Part shown: positions 50,189 through 61,164 of the stretch, in pieces
How the letters are laid out: every line of letters begins with the position of its first letter
Numbering within the stretch: position 1 is the first letter of the stretch
NCBI RefSeq assembly: GCF_029227915.1
Contig: NC_079879.1
Location: forward strand, 16,432,001-16,496,000
DNA: 64,000 nucleotides
Origin: Hydractinia symbiolongicarpus
Taxonomy: Eukaryota > Cnidaria > Hydrozoa > Anthoathecata > Hydractiniidae
Reading direction: 5' to 3'
Position numbers and translations under genes: made by a program
Notes under the pieces: generated by a model
Seen by the model: the letters and a program-made list of their open reading frames with translations, nothing else
What the model was told of the DNA's origin: nothing
Databases searched by the model: none

Positions 50189-52911
50189 TTCACTTTTGGT
50201 CAGTCCTTTTTTTTTTTTTTTTTTTTTTGTGTGTGTTTGTGCGCTTTGTGTTACAAAGTCGATACAGTCTGACAGGAATAATTTGTATTACCTTTATAAT
50301 TTTAGGCGTCAGCGAATACACCGTCTGAGTACAAATGTGTTCCAAGGAGTCACGATGTTTTTGCAAATTGCGTTGTCGGAATAAACGAATTATGCTTATC
50401 TCCTTGAAGAATTTAGTCATATAACGAATAAAATGATTTTTATGGTTAATTCATGATATGTGACGTCATGGGTGACAAGATGAAAACATTGCATTAGATC
50501 CTCTTCACATATGTTCACTGCAGTTACCGCTTGCCACCCATGATGATTGAATAGCCTATATAAACGTGATTTATTACGTTATATTTATCAAGATAATGAT
50601 GAGATGCTAAGCTAAAATATCATAATTATGATAGAAATTAATCAGGTTTCTCAGAAATTTTTTTAACAATTTAAAACAGATAGTGATACGTGTCTCAATC
50701 GATTTTCTATCTTTTGTAATTGCTCAAGTTTCTTTACAAGAAGTCGTTCTGTTAATGAGAATTTTACGTGGTTGGAGACGGGTTTTTTATTTTATTTTTT
50801 TATTTTGTTTTTTTTTTCATTGAAATTTTTTCTTAGTTTTTTTATTTAGTGGTCTGGAACCAGACTGAGACACAAAGGACTGACTAACAACATGCAAGTT
50901 GAGATTATTATATAAGATGTTTATAAGGATGCATACTTAAAATTCATGTCTCATGTCCTGGTAGTTTTCAGTTCATTGACTTATTATCTTATTGTTGTTC
51001 AAATGTTTTTGATAAAACAGCATAAAATTTTTATATTTTACAAAGACAAACTTTCATGTAAACTATATTTTGCTGTTTATTGTATATTGAGAAACTGTGA
51101 TTTTTAAAGATGTTTATAACGCACGTGAACTCAATAATTATATGAAGCAGTCTGCACAACACACGAAGTGTTACAGATGAATAATTGACAGTCATCATCT
51201 CGGCGGTGTATTAGAAAAAGCGAGAACTCATTGGTTATAATCCTTCACATGATAAACACTATTGTATCCATTGAAGTGACAATCAAAAGAAAATTGTATG
51301 AAAATAAAGCAAGTGGTGATAGACAGTTTATCGAACCAAACGATTATACGAAAGCATGAATGAAGCACACATGTTTCAAGCTTACATTACAAGTATCTTT
51401 CGCTCCATTCATAGAAATGGTGATTGAAACCGAATAGATACAGGTGATTAAAATATAGTACAACGAAGTCAACACACAAAAACAAGCATGCGTGTTACAC
51501 CAGTGATCATATAGAAAGAACATAAAGTTATAGCTGTTATTAGCTGTGTGTCTTATTTTCAGACATCCCTATGAAGAGAGCGAATGACCCGGCAAGATTT
51601 ACCAACTCTGCTGATCAACTTATTCATTGTTCTTTTGTCCGGAGAGACACATTCGTTGAATTTAGAAAACCAACAAAATGATCACGGTACTATTCATCAC
51701 ATGTACAGTCCGACATTCGTTTTGGTAGTAATGCTTTTGGAAGTTATTTGCATCCACTTCATATTAGGCGTGTTGTGTAGGCGTGTGTGCGTGTTTGTGC
51801 AGGACGAAGAACATTGAATTATTGAAACAAACCTTGATAAATAAGTGTGAAAATATACATAACAAGTTGATAATTTTCTACCAGTTTTATCGAAACCTAA
51901 TTTTTGGTACATGGACCTGCCCTATCAGGAGAGATTTTGTAAGCGAAAGTTTGTGTGATTTTCTACAAGTTTTTTATTTTTTTATTCTTATAAAAGGAGT
52001 CTCATATGACTCTGCCTTACCCACGTGTGAATATTTACGCGCACTTCATCTCGTGCTCCAGATGTGACAATGGCGTCGTCAATCACCTCCTTTGCCGTCA
52101 AAAGTCGTATAAAATAACTTCTTGATGCCTTATCCGTTTTACTTGAAATTTGCAAAGAAATTTCATCCAGTCCATCACTGTGATGAACCAAAAAAATAGG
52201 AAAGACTTTCTATACTTGGTATTTTACTGGCTCTAGAGAATAAGATTACGTGATGACCCGTATGTCGAAAAATAATTCAATTAACTGCTAAAACATCTCG
52301 CTGTAACGCAGAAGGAACTGAAACAATATTAATATCCAATATTAAGACTCAGAATCAAATTATCAATAGGAAGCAAAAGTCGTCCCCAGTAGCGTGATGC
52401 GGCCGGGCTCGACACGTATGAAACTAGGAACGATGGGGAAACTGAAATGTCCCACTATTGTTAGACGACATTTGTTGCTTTGAAATTGACTTTGAATGTA
52501 ATGCTCAACAAAAGACAGCGAATATTTTCTCAGAAGTTTTTGGTTCAAGGGACCGGAAGCCTATTTCATCGACCCCGAACTTACTGTGTTCCTCTGGGTC
52601 TATTAACTTTCGTAGATTTTTGCGTGCGAGATCTGTCAAATCTCAAAACTACGGAGCATGCACAGATTAGAAAGCCTCCGAGTGAATAATGCGGCGTTTG
52701 TTGTCGTTCTCAGTTCCTTATGTTAAGCCCGGCCCGTACCACGCTTTGCTACGAAAGTTGATAAACTGAAAACGCAAAGAGTGGTCTATGGATAGGCTAG
52801 GGACCGGGAAAATTTGTCCCATTTAGCGAAGGCCTACTTATCCGAAACATTTGCACACAGATGGTTATAGACGCAAGTCTTCTTGTTGGTATATGATTAT
52901 GTGTTGATATC
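50189..52911. other. 2.7 kb without recognisable genes
   Basis: A T-run (about 50207-50228) precedes GTGTGTGTTTGTGCGC. Then comes AT-rich DNA, a T-rich zone at 50780-50850 and scattered short frames without family signatures. A - strand frame at 51988-52191 (SSKTDKASRSYFIRLL) reads smoothly but is too short to judge. The stretch lies between the Helentron stop and the Polinton right repeat and may contain the Helentron's 3' end. Confidence 0.35.
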
Positions 52912-53039
52912 AATATATGATTTCGTTTTTTACTTGTTTTTTTTGGATGAGGTGGTGGTGGAAATGGTGAAAGCGGGTTTTTGTGATTAAAAGGTGTAGG
53001 AGGAGGTCGGTGTACTTAAATTCACTCCTTGCTACTACT
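52912..53039 (-). repeat. Polinton right terminal inverted repeat
   Basis: This is the reverse complement of 34298-34425, ending TCACTCCTTGCTACTACT at 53039, then TTTCC. The similarity continues inward to about 52885 with differences. Near-identity of the two ends suggests recent insertion or homogenisation compared with the decayed genes. Confidence 0.9.
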
Positions 53040-53172
53040 TTTCCCGAATTAGATGATTTTTAAAATTTTGGAATTTCGATGTTGTGACTTTCGAATTTGG
53101 GAATTTTAATGTTTTAAAATTATTCAGCATCAGTGAATTAATGTATATATAAGTTGAGAAATATATTTTAAC

Positions 53173-53890
53173 TAGTCAATAAAGTCCGTGGAAAAATCCA
53201 CTGATGCAGGATTAGAAATGAAAAAAAGCGTCGTTTGAATTCTGATAAATTGTCAACAACCCATCACCAAAAGAAAAAAAAAATTAGAACCTTTTTCTAC
53301 ACGTTGTCTCTATTGTGTAGAGCTTAAAGCGCTGATCAAGAAAATATATATGATTATGTGCTTTTGATGAACGGTTAATGAGATATAAGGGTTTAAAGAT
53401 TTTGCTGACATCAGCAAAGGCCTGTGAAAACACAAAAAATTTTTTTTAGAAATTTATATACCTGCTGCCTTCCTCGTATAGATCTTGAAACTCTGATCAA
53501 GAAAATGTATAGGATCATGTACTTTTGACAAACGGTTGCAGATATATTAGAGTTTGAAGGTTTTTTGATGACGTCATTGACCCGTCCATTCCGAAACGGA
53601 TTTGGGGACCCAGTTTTACGAAACTTACCCAAATTGGTCCCAGGTGGTCCCTAGTTACCCACGCGGTAAAAAATCATTGACGTCACCACCTCGTTTCCAA
53701 GTTATTTGGCCTCAAAGTTTTAGATGCATTGTAAAGGCTTCATTAATTTAATATATAAGATATTGACGTTAAAGTATTATTATTGACGTTGCGCCGTAAC
53801 GTCATAAAATTTAACATTTGAGACAAGAAAATTTCGGCGACATAAAAGGAAAATAACGATATCCACTATGACCGTCACAAACACTCCATA
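53173..53890 (+). repeat. Dispersed repeat unit without the LINE
   Basis: This is co-linear with 22414-22990 plus 25957-26060: head ACTAGTCAATAAAGTCCGTGG, subunits with GATCAAGAAAATGTATAGGA, TTTTGATGACGTCATTGACC at 53563, then CATTAATTTAATATA, GCGCCGTAACGTCA and GGCGACATAAAAGG. It represents the state before the 3-kb LINE arrived in the other copy. Confidence 0.75.
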
Positions 53891-55060
53891 GCCGGGAAAC
53901 CCAGCGTCGAATCGCCGGGATGAGCCACAAGTACCTGTTGTTGAACGCCCTAAGGAGCGCTTAAAAAGAACTACAAACTGTGCGACACAGTCAGGTGGAG
54001 CGCTTTAGTACAGGTATGCAGTATGTCGTAAATCAAGTGAAGCGCACACGCCATTATAGTGGTGCGACTGCAACATATTTTTCAAAAAATAACTTTCCCG
54101 CAACAAAGGCTGAAATAAAAACACAGTTTACAACCGTTGTGACTCTGTCATAGCAAAAATAATTGCTCAATATTATTTTATTTTGCGGAATAAGTTTTTG
54201 TAAAAGTTAAAAAATTAATCGTGACACCGGACTGAGCGCTTAGTACAGTTGAATGGTGTTACACAGGTGTATAGGAATAATACCCTTTTGAAAAAACTTT
54301 TTTGCAGAATCTATTTAAATGAAAGCACAAGAAACAGTCCTTCGCTTCTTGCACAGGGCTATGCGGTTAGTCCAGGTAAACATTGTTGCACATTCCTACA
54401 GGCCCAACAGATCCCCAAGAAAGTTTCAAAATTAATTGTCACAGTGGGCTGACCCGCATAGGCGTAACAGCCTTTTCCAAAAACAGGCTATTGTTAACAC
54501 TGAGCTGACCGCTTAGTACAGTTAAACAGACTTGAACAGTACCCTTCTGCAAAAAATACTTTATCACAACTTCGGTTTAAATGACAACACAGGAAACAGC
54601 CTGCCGTTACCCCTCCAGCTAATTGCTCAGCCATTTTATTTGCAAAAACTTTTTTAAGAAAATAATAAGATGTATAGCTACCTAGCTAAACTGCATTTAG
54701 CATAAGATTTACTGCTGAGAATATTGCGATATTGATAGCCAAACTGAATTTTTATACTATCACTTTTTAGGTAAGTATATGAGATAGCTGAATAAAAAAT
54801 AAATGTTGGGTTGGAGAAAAACCTCTTATACCAAACAAAATTAGTAAAAAGTAAGGCTATTAGCTAGTAGCCTTCAAAATATTCGTTCCTATCCGAAAAT
54901 CCTAAAACTGGTGCGTTTAAGATCTGCACGTAGCTAAAAAACGTGACAATATATTTTTCTTCACATTTTAGAACATAACAAAAAAACAAATATTACAAAT
55001 ATAAAAAGCTTATAGAAGACAAAAAGGTGAAACAGACTTAGAAACAACACTGACCACCAT
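53890..55060 (+). repeat. TTAGTACAG-module repeat, copy 1
   Basis: This contains GTTGAACGCCCTAAGGAGCG, CACACGCCATTATAGTGG, then modules built on GAGCGCTTAGTACAGTTAAA with a TAATACCCTTTTG partner, and a tail rich in TAGCTACCTAGC and CTGCATTTAGCATAAG words. Copies lie at 61165-62330 and 62826-64000. A short open frame at 54249-54452 is not coding-like. Confidence 0.65.
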
Positions 55061-55990
55061 TACTTTTTAAAAACTAAAATGGCCATCATGTTTCTTCGTT
55101 GGCATGTCTAGGCCGAGAAAGTCTTGATTGGTTTTTCAAAGAATCAGGCGTTTTGATTGGTATACACGTGCGAGCGGTCAAAACAAAATCAGTTAAACTG
55201 TCAGTAAAACCATCCTATTTGTTTTCTGTGGCTCCTGGGTGGAATCGGCGATTAAGGTCACGGGGGTAAATTATTATTAAAAAGGGCGCATTTAAAAAAT
55301 GAATTTATTTTAATCACTTAATTTGTTTTTTAAATTAAAGGTTTATCAATTAAATTAATTAAATTATGTAAGGAAATAAATTAATTTCTGTAATTTATTT
55401 TGATAAATCATAAGATTTCCAATTAAACAACCCCCTGGTTTCTAAAAATTCGCGGAAATATCAAAGGAATATCGGTAACCCTTTTGAACAGACAAAACAC
55501 GGCTATTATTATAGAGAAGATAGTCGATAAGGCCCGTGGAAGAATCCACTTAGGCAGAAGATTAGGTTGTTTTTGTAGATTTTGCTAACGTCAGCAGTGC
55601 ATACAAAAAAAATTGGCGAAATGTAGTTTAGCTGTTGCCTGTAATGCGTGCAGATTGAAACGCTGATAAAAATAAGTGTTCGCAAATAAATAAGGAGATA
55701 TATATATAAGTGTTTTAAAATTTTAAAATTTTGCTGACGTCAGTAAACTCTTCTAAAGTACAAATAAAAAATTTCTTTAGAAATTTTCACAGAATCAACC
55801 TAGGCAGGAGTACATTGAAAAAGAGAATTGTAACTTGTATTTTGATGACGTCTGCCAGGACCCTTCAATACACAATATTTTTTCCTGAAATTTGTTTACA
55901 CGTTGCTTCCAATGTGTAGAGCTTGAAACGCTGATCAAAATAATGTAAAAAATCGCGTAGAACACCAACAATAATATAGTCAGAAATTAC
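55061..55990 (+). repeat. Further copies of the dispersed repeat tail and head
   Basis: A tail at 55440-55510 (TCGCGGAAATATCAAAGGAA, ending CGGCTATTATTATAGAGA) joins directly to a head at 55511 (AGTCGATAAGGCCCGTGG) followed by subunits with TGCTGACGTCAGTAA (55732) and TTTTGATGACGTCTGCC (55838). The first 380 bases of this stretch are unremarkable AT-rich DNA. Confidence 0.55.
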
Positions 55991-57380
55991 ACATCTCAAA
56001 TATTTACATCTTATATAGTGATTATGTTTGATTACGTTGAAAAAAAAAGAAAAGTGTCAAAAACATCAAATTTATATCTGGACAATCATTTATTCGGTTA
56101 CATGCTATCCTGTTCCCCAGAAATATACACAAAATGTAAAAATTATATAACCGGTTAAGAGCACAAAAATTTTTCTTAGTAGGATGATCTGTAGTGACCT
56201 TTACCAACCATTTTAAACGTAAATGTCAAAAAAGAATAAGGAGTAAATTTTGAATGAACAAAGATATTATTTTTGGAATATATACGGTCCGTCCTCACAA
56301 AAGTTTACACAAAATGTAAAACAGATTGGTTTTTGAGGAGCATATCCAAATCAACGAAAATCAGTTCATTTAGCATGTCCTATATTGCCATTGCCCATAA
56401 ATCTTCCACATAAAGGTTATGAAACACATCAAATTATAGAAAAATCAGGCATTTCATCATACAATATAAAAAACAAAAAAGTTTTAGTCAAAACAATTAG
56501 TAATTTTTTCAGTATCACCAAACACAGTTATTATTACAATTTTAAAATTCTTAACAAAAACGTGAATTTGTTCTTTCAGTATATATATTGCATGTGGTCT
56601 TTCTCCCACAAAAGTTTACACAAAATTTTAAAAAACAGCAGTTTGCAACATAAACAAAAACACGAACAACCATACCATCCTGTCATAAATTAAAATAAAG
56701 TCATAAACCCACTTAAATTGCCAATAATGTCTACAACCCCCTGTAAAAATAACCTGGCATTATACATGAAGGCTGACAAAAGTTTAACAGGATACATCAG
56801 AAAGAAAACAATAAAAAATAACTTAACACACACGCTTTAAATTCTGAAAAAAATTATTTCACTTGTCATATTGGTTGGGTCCCCTTGTTAAGTTTACAGG
56901 AAATAATTATAAAATAATAATTATACTCTTAAAAAAATACATCCTACTTTACTATCCTGCAAAATTTCAAGTCTTTGTAGGTAGCTAGCTAGCTTATTAC
57001 ATCATAATTTGTGCTCATAAAAGAAGAAAAGCTTGGAAACTAAGGTAGCTAGCTATAGATAATTAAAAAAGAGGAATAACATAAGTCATCATAGGTTAGA
57101 GCTAGCCATGGGGGATGTGAAGAGTAGGATCTGGAGGCTAACATTAGCTAGCTAACAGTAGCTAAGACACCCCCAGTTAAATATACTTAAACTGAGAACA
57201 TTTAGCTAAAGCTAGCTATTTATGCTTAGTAAAACACATATAAAGAAAAACAATAGTAAAGTAAAAATAATAACATTACAGTGAGTTCAACAAACCAAAG
57301 TTTTCCGTTTGTTAGTCAGCTAACAAATATGGCTACTTTAAGAATTTGAGGCTTGCTCCAGCGACATAAAAACCAAACGT
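55991..57380. repeat. CAAAAGTTTACAC repeat and AGCTAGCTA-rich zone
   Basis: The word ACAAAAGTTTACACAAAAT or variants recurs near 56120, 56297, 56610 and 56775, with ATCAGTTCATTTAGCATG at about 56362, matching 16.7-16.9 kb. From 56980 TAGCTAGC words dominate, matching 21.7-21.9 kb. No gene is seen; the frame at 56385-56693 is low-complexity. Confidence 0.5.
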
Positions 57381-58088
57381 CTAAAAATATCAAAGTTCTT
57401 ACTATCTGTGATTTCAAATCGACTTCAAACTCTAGCCTTTTCTACTTCTAACTTTCTTTACTTCTAGCTCCACTTCTCACTTCCAACTTAACATTTCTAC
57501 TTCTTCACTTCAACTTTTTACACTCGTCCCGGAGGACAGGAGTGTATTGGTTTCGGCTTGTGCGACCAAAAGTGACATGCGATCTGACCGAATATCGTAA
57601 CTTACCCGCTCCCCCGCGCCATAATTCTTCTTTTTTTCCGCGACCCTATTTCCCGCTTCTTATCACGTTGTGCGTGTCTTAACCCGTATTTTGCAAACAA
57701 CAGACCAGTCGTTTATGCATCGCTACCGCTGAAGTCGAAGCATGCGCACTGCCCGCTGAGAATCGAGGCACTCTTAGCTGTGTTTTCACATTTCTACGAA
57801 GTTCTTTTAAAAAATAGTAGCGGAATATAAATGAAGTATCGCTGGAATATTATTCTTGCTTTATTGCAATCTGCTATCTTGCTAGACCTACTGTTGTTGT
57901 ACAAAGTGTGCCTAGTGTGTTGTTGTTCTGCAAAGTCTACCTTCAATCACTGAAATTTAAAACTGCTAGATCGAGAAGACTTTCAATACCTGGGGAAGCT
58001 GCTTTAAGTACCAAGGTACGTCGTGCTGAATATTATTCATCAATCCATTGACTTAGTGTAATATTTTATTTCATGTAACTAGCTAATT
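57381..58088. other. Region upstream of the second Helentron fragment
   Basis: CT-rich runs (TCTACTTCTAACTTTC) at 57430-57520 are followed by more GC-rich DNA. This may be the leader of the Helentron copy. No gene or defined end was recognised. Confidence 0.3.
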
Positions 58089-58316
58089 ATGTTTTTCTGC
58101 CATGTTTTTACGATATCTTCTTTCTTGCACAAACTTCTATTATTTTTGTGCGGGGATATTGAATCTAATCCAGGTCCGGCTTACCATATTAAATCAGTTA
58201 ATGGGTCATTTAACCAAGGCGACAAAAAGTTTGGTGAAACTGCTGGTATTCAGTGTATGTGCAATGCTCTTCTAGCTATATGTTGGTCCCAACTCAAAAG
58301 AATTTCTTTTTGAATA
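58089..58316 (+). pseudogene. Second Helentron: 2A peptide and protease start
   Basis: 74 codons: a short hydrophobic leader (HVFTISSFLHKLLLFL), then GDIESNPGP (58152-58178), again a 2A consensus match. GSFNQGDKKFGETAGIQCMC, with the protease Cys context, follows. A shift near 58305 leads to DLDNILEHGDSNFKQ in another frame. This is paralogous to 43.85-44.09 kb but clearly diverged in sequence. Confidence 0.7.
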
Positions 58317-58478
58317 TCATTTGATTTAGTCATTTGATTTAGATAACATCTTAGAACATGGTGATTCTAATTTTAAGCAGTCAAATTTCAACAGACCCTT
58401 GGCAAGTTATGAGTTACCAACATCAATATTGATCGTTTTCAAATTGCTATAAGTTTCCTGAGCATTACGTCAGCTCTT

Positions 58479-58897
58479 TTGGGTGATGAACATTACTTCT
58501 TAGCTCATGGACAAAGGAATTCAGAAACAGTTCATTGTGGTTTCGAAAGCATATATTGGTTCATAATGTTCATGATAATCCTGGGGTCAGTTCTGTTTCA
58601 CTTCGCAAACCGTCCTTTTCATTTGATGTTCTTAATGTCATGGTTATTTACAGAAAAGTTAACAGTCATCTGCAGACATTTTACAACATGCTGTCAAGGA
58701 AAATTGCAAGCTCTGACATACATGTTATACTTGAAGATTTCAATATAAATGCCCAAGCTGACCAGCCAGAATTAGCAAATATCATGAATGATTATACACA
58801 AATTGTACCAGGACCTACTCATCTAGCTGGTGTTATCCTTGATCATGTTTATGCTGGGACATATACGACTCACACGCAGACTTGCCTAATCTTATAA
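58479..58897 (+). pseudogene. Second Helentron: endonuclease end after a large deletion
   Basis: Frames 58479-58748 and 58535-58897 show the end of the Helentron endonuclease: DVLNVMVIYRKVNSHLQTFY, VILEDFNINAQ (the usual GDFN Gly-Asp is changed) and GPTHLAGVILDHVY. Protease, Rep and helicase are absent between this and 58.4 kb, so about 5 kb has been deleted compared with the first copy. It is a non-autonomous, decayed copy. Confidence 0.7.
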
Positions 58898-60010
58898 TGG
58901 AAAGAAAACGCATTACGTTCTATGCTGGGACATATACGATTGACATGCAGAATGTTATAAAACAATCTTGTGGAGCAGCAGGTTGCTACTTCGTGAAAAC
59001 GTCAGCGGAACAATGTTTGTATTAATTTTTTATGTATTAATGCATTATTTGAAACAATATTTATGACTCAAAATTATTTGCGTACTGATCATGAAATTTA
59101 TAATCGATTTGTGAAACCATGGGTAAATCTCTCTACGCGGATAAGTTTTCAAGTCTTGTGATTGGTTGATGCAATAAGTTACTCGCTTAATTATTTCTAT
59201 TGCCTAATCCATGACACATTGGTGTGAAAAAGTTTCGGGTATGCGCATTTTGTTTTGAAATTTCTGAAATCATTTTTCTTTCGAAAATCTCGATCACGAT
59301 GTGTCGTGAAAACAACGCATTGAAACGTTCTCAGCCTCAGGAAAGTGTAGCGCGAAGACAGCGGTGATGTATGGATAGTCGCCTCGGGGAAACGTAGTGT
59401 GAGACAGTTATGTGTGGATAGTCACGTGTTACGGAGACGTGAGACCGTGCTTAACAAACCGCACAGCTGCGAAGCCGGTTCATGGGTATTTGAACGCGCG
59501 TTCTGAGCAATCTGAGGATATTGCGCAATATATATGATCGTCTGTCCGATGAACAAAACTTTTCACTTGGTAGTTGAACCCGCGCCCGCTGAACTACGGC
59601 CGTAAAGCTATATGTCCATTTAGCGATTTTGTCGCTATTTCGCAAAATATAAGTAATAGAATACTCATGAACATGCACATATACAGAAACGACGAGTGTT
59701 TCAAACCGTCAAGGTTTCTTGTTTCTTTTTAAATATGCTCTTTTCACTTTTTTCAAGACGAAGGGACCGTTCTTTTTTTGTTTTTTTCGGTGTCGAGGGA
59801 CACCATTTTTGTAGAGAAAGCCGTTAAACTTATTTCGGCAAATCAAGTTGCTCCATTTTGATCACGTGATGTAAACAAAGTAAACCTGCTAGCAAAATGG
59901 ATATAACTTTTTTGTAGACTTCAAAGGAAATTTCGGCTACATCAAAGGAAAATGAACACTTCAACTTTGCCTGTTACGGACAGGCACACACAGTCTTCGT
60001 ATTATCAGAG
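58898..60010. other. Spacer ending in a dispersed-repeat tail
   Basis: A partial duplication of TGCTGGGACATATACGA (58852 and 58923) lies at the start. No gene follows. From 59820 the repeat tail appears (TTTTGATCACGTGATG, AATTTCGGCTACATCAAAGG, CACACACAGTCTTCGTATTA) as at 22.15-22.41 kb. Confidence 0.45.
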
Positions 60011-61164
60011 AGATGTATGTATAAGTTGAGAAAAAGCTGTGGCATCATCAAAGAAAACTAGTTCGGGAAATAATGTATATTAAATTAAATACGTTATAAA
60101 TAGAAAAAAATCATCTGTGAAAATTCCGTTAATGGACAATGTTACAACCTTTGTCTCTCAAACACTTCTCAGCACTGGATGGCAATAAAGCTAAAGTTCT
60201 TGCGGGTACATCAATTCTTTCAAACGAAAATTTTTGATCATACTCCTTCAAGCAACTAGTGAACCAATGAATATAAACATTGCCTGAGTATGCCACTTTC
60301 TTCCCATTTTTGTCCGTTTTCTCACGAGTTCAGAGTTTTTCCGAGTTAAAGTCACGAATGAAAGAATAAGACAGAAAGAAAATGAAACTTTGATAGAAGA
60401 AGCGATAAAAATAGAAACAAACCTTTGAAATGGTTTCAAATCTTCATCATCAGAAGGCGCCATTTAACTAAAACTGTTTTAAAAAACCTTCTTGGATGCT
60501 TAGTAATGAAATGGGTATCGAATGTGTGGTTCCGACATCTCGCTACAAAAAGGGTGACCTCTGGTTTCCATTCATTGTTTTTTTTTAAACGACAGGCGTT
60601 TTTGAAGGTTTCTTTACCCCAAGTAAAAACCAGGTGGTATAACTACCATTTTCACAGAACAATCAGAGAGTTGACAGTAAACGAAGAGAACAACAGGAAA
60701 ACCGGTAGCGAATGAAATGGAAATTCTGTGCGGAATAGCGTAAACGCTCTGTGTTCTGAAAACTGATTTGAATGAAGGAAAAAATATAATATTTTTTCTT
60801 CTTTTCATTCATTTCAAATATTTCGAATGTGACGAGACAGAAAAAATTAGATTTCCTTGATGCAACGAATTGTATCGTCGTAAGACCAGCGGTTCACATC
60901 AAATGGTGAAATTCAATATAATAAATAATAAGCGTTTATTAGGGGAACGTAAAAATCGTTGCTAAGGAATATAAAGAGCTTTAGTTTATGATTTGTCATT
61001 TATATAAAACTCCGCTCCTGATTGGACCAGCGGGAACCCGTCCTTGTGCCAGCGTGGGCCCGACAGGTTTTCGTCCCTGCGCTAGCGGGCTACTATTTTG
61101 TGCGTGGTTAACACAAGTCGCTTTTGATGCACGAACAGACAGAATACGGCTATTATAATAGAGA
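60011..61164. repeat. Repeat DNA ending in the CGGCTATTAT junction
   Basis: No coding gene; the frame at 60425-60715 is not coding-like. From 60950 a segment (TTGCTAAGGAATATAAAGAG, ATAAAACTCCGCTCCTGATT) recurs at 62470-62560 just before the next junction. It ends with CAGACAGAATACGGCTATTA and the head of the next unit at 61162. Confidence 0.5.

Larger units (their letters stand above)
42952..52890 (+). mobile_element. Insertion in the Polinton containing a Helentron
   Basis: Its position is inferred from the split Polinton end: the subterminal block stops at 42951 and the right terminal repeat with its inner extension resumes at about 52890. The Helentron coding region fills 43.64-50.19 kb. 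The 2.7 kb after it has no gene I can identify and may belong to the same element or to further insertions. Confidence 0.6.
34298..53039. mobile_element. Polinton/Maverick element with internal Helentron insertion
   Basis: Inverted terminal repeats of about 125 bases starting AGTAGTAGCAAGGAGTGAAT bound 18.7 kb. TTTCC flanks both ends (34293-34297 and 53040-53044); Polintons usually make 6-bp duplications, so one base may have changed. Genes on + at 34.6-41.2 kb and on - at 41.2-42.8 kb are typical of the group (protein-primed PolB, packaging ATPase, retroviral-type integrase). About 9.9 kb between roughly 42.95 and 52.89 kb is foreign and holds a Helentron, leaving an original element of about 9 kb. 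No capsid or adenovirus-type protease gene was recognised. All larger genes are broken. Confidence 0.85.

Noticed and set aside
51988-52191. - strand frame reading SSKTDKASRSYFIRLL
   Set aside because: Reads smoothly but is too short, has no partner exons and no family I recognise.
60425-60715. 96-codon + strand frame
   Set aside because: Lies in repeat DNA, lacks any motif and is not coding-like.
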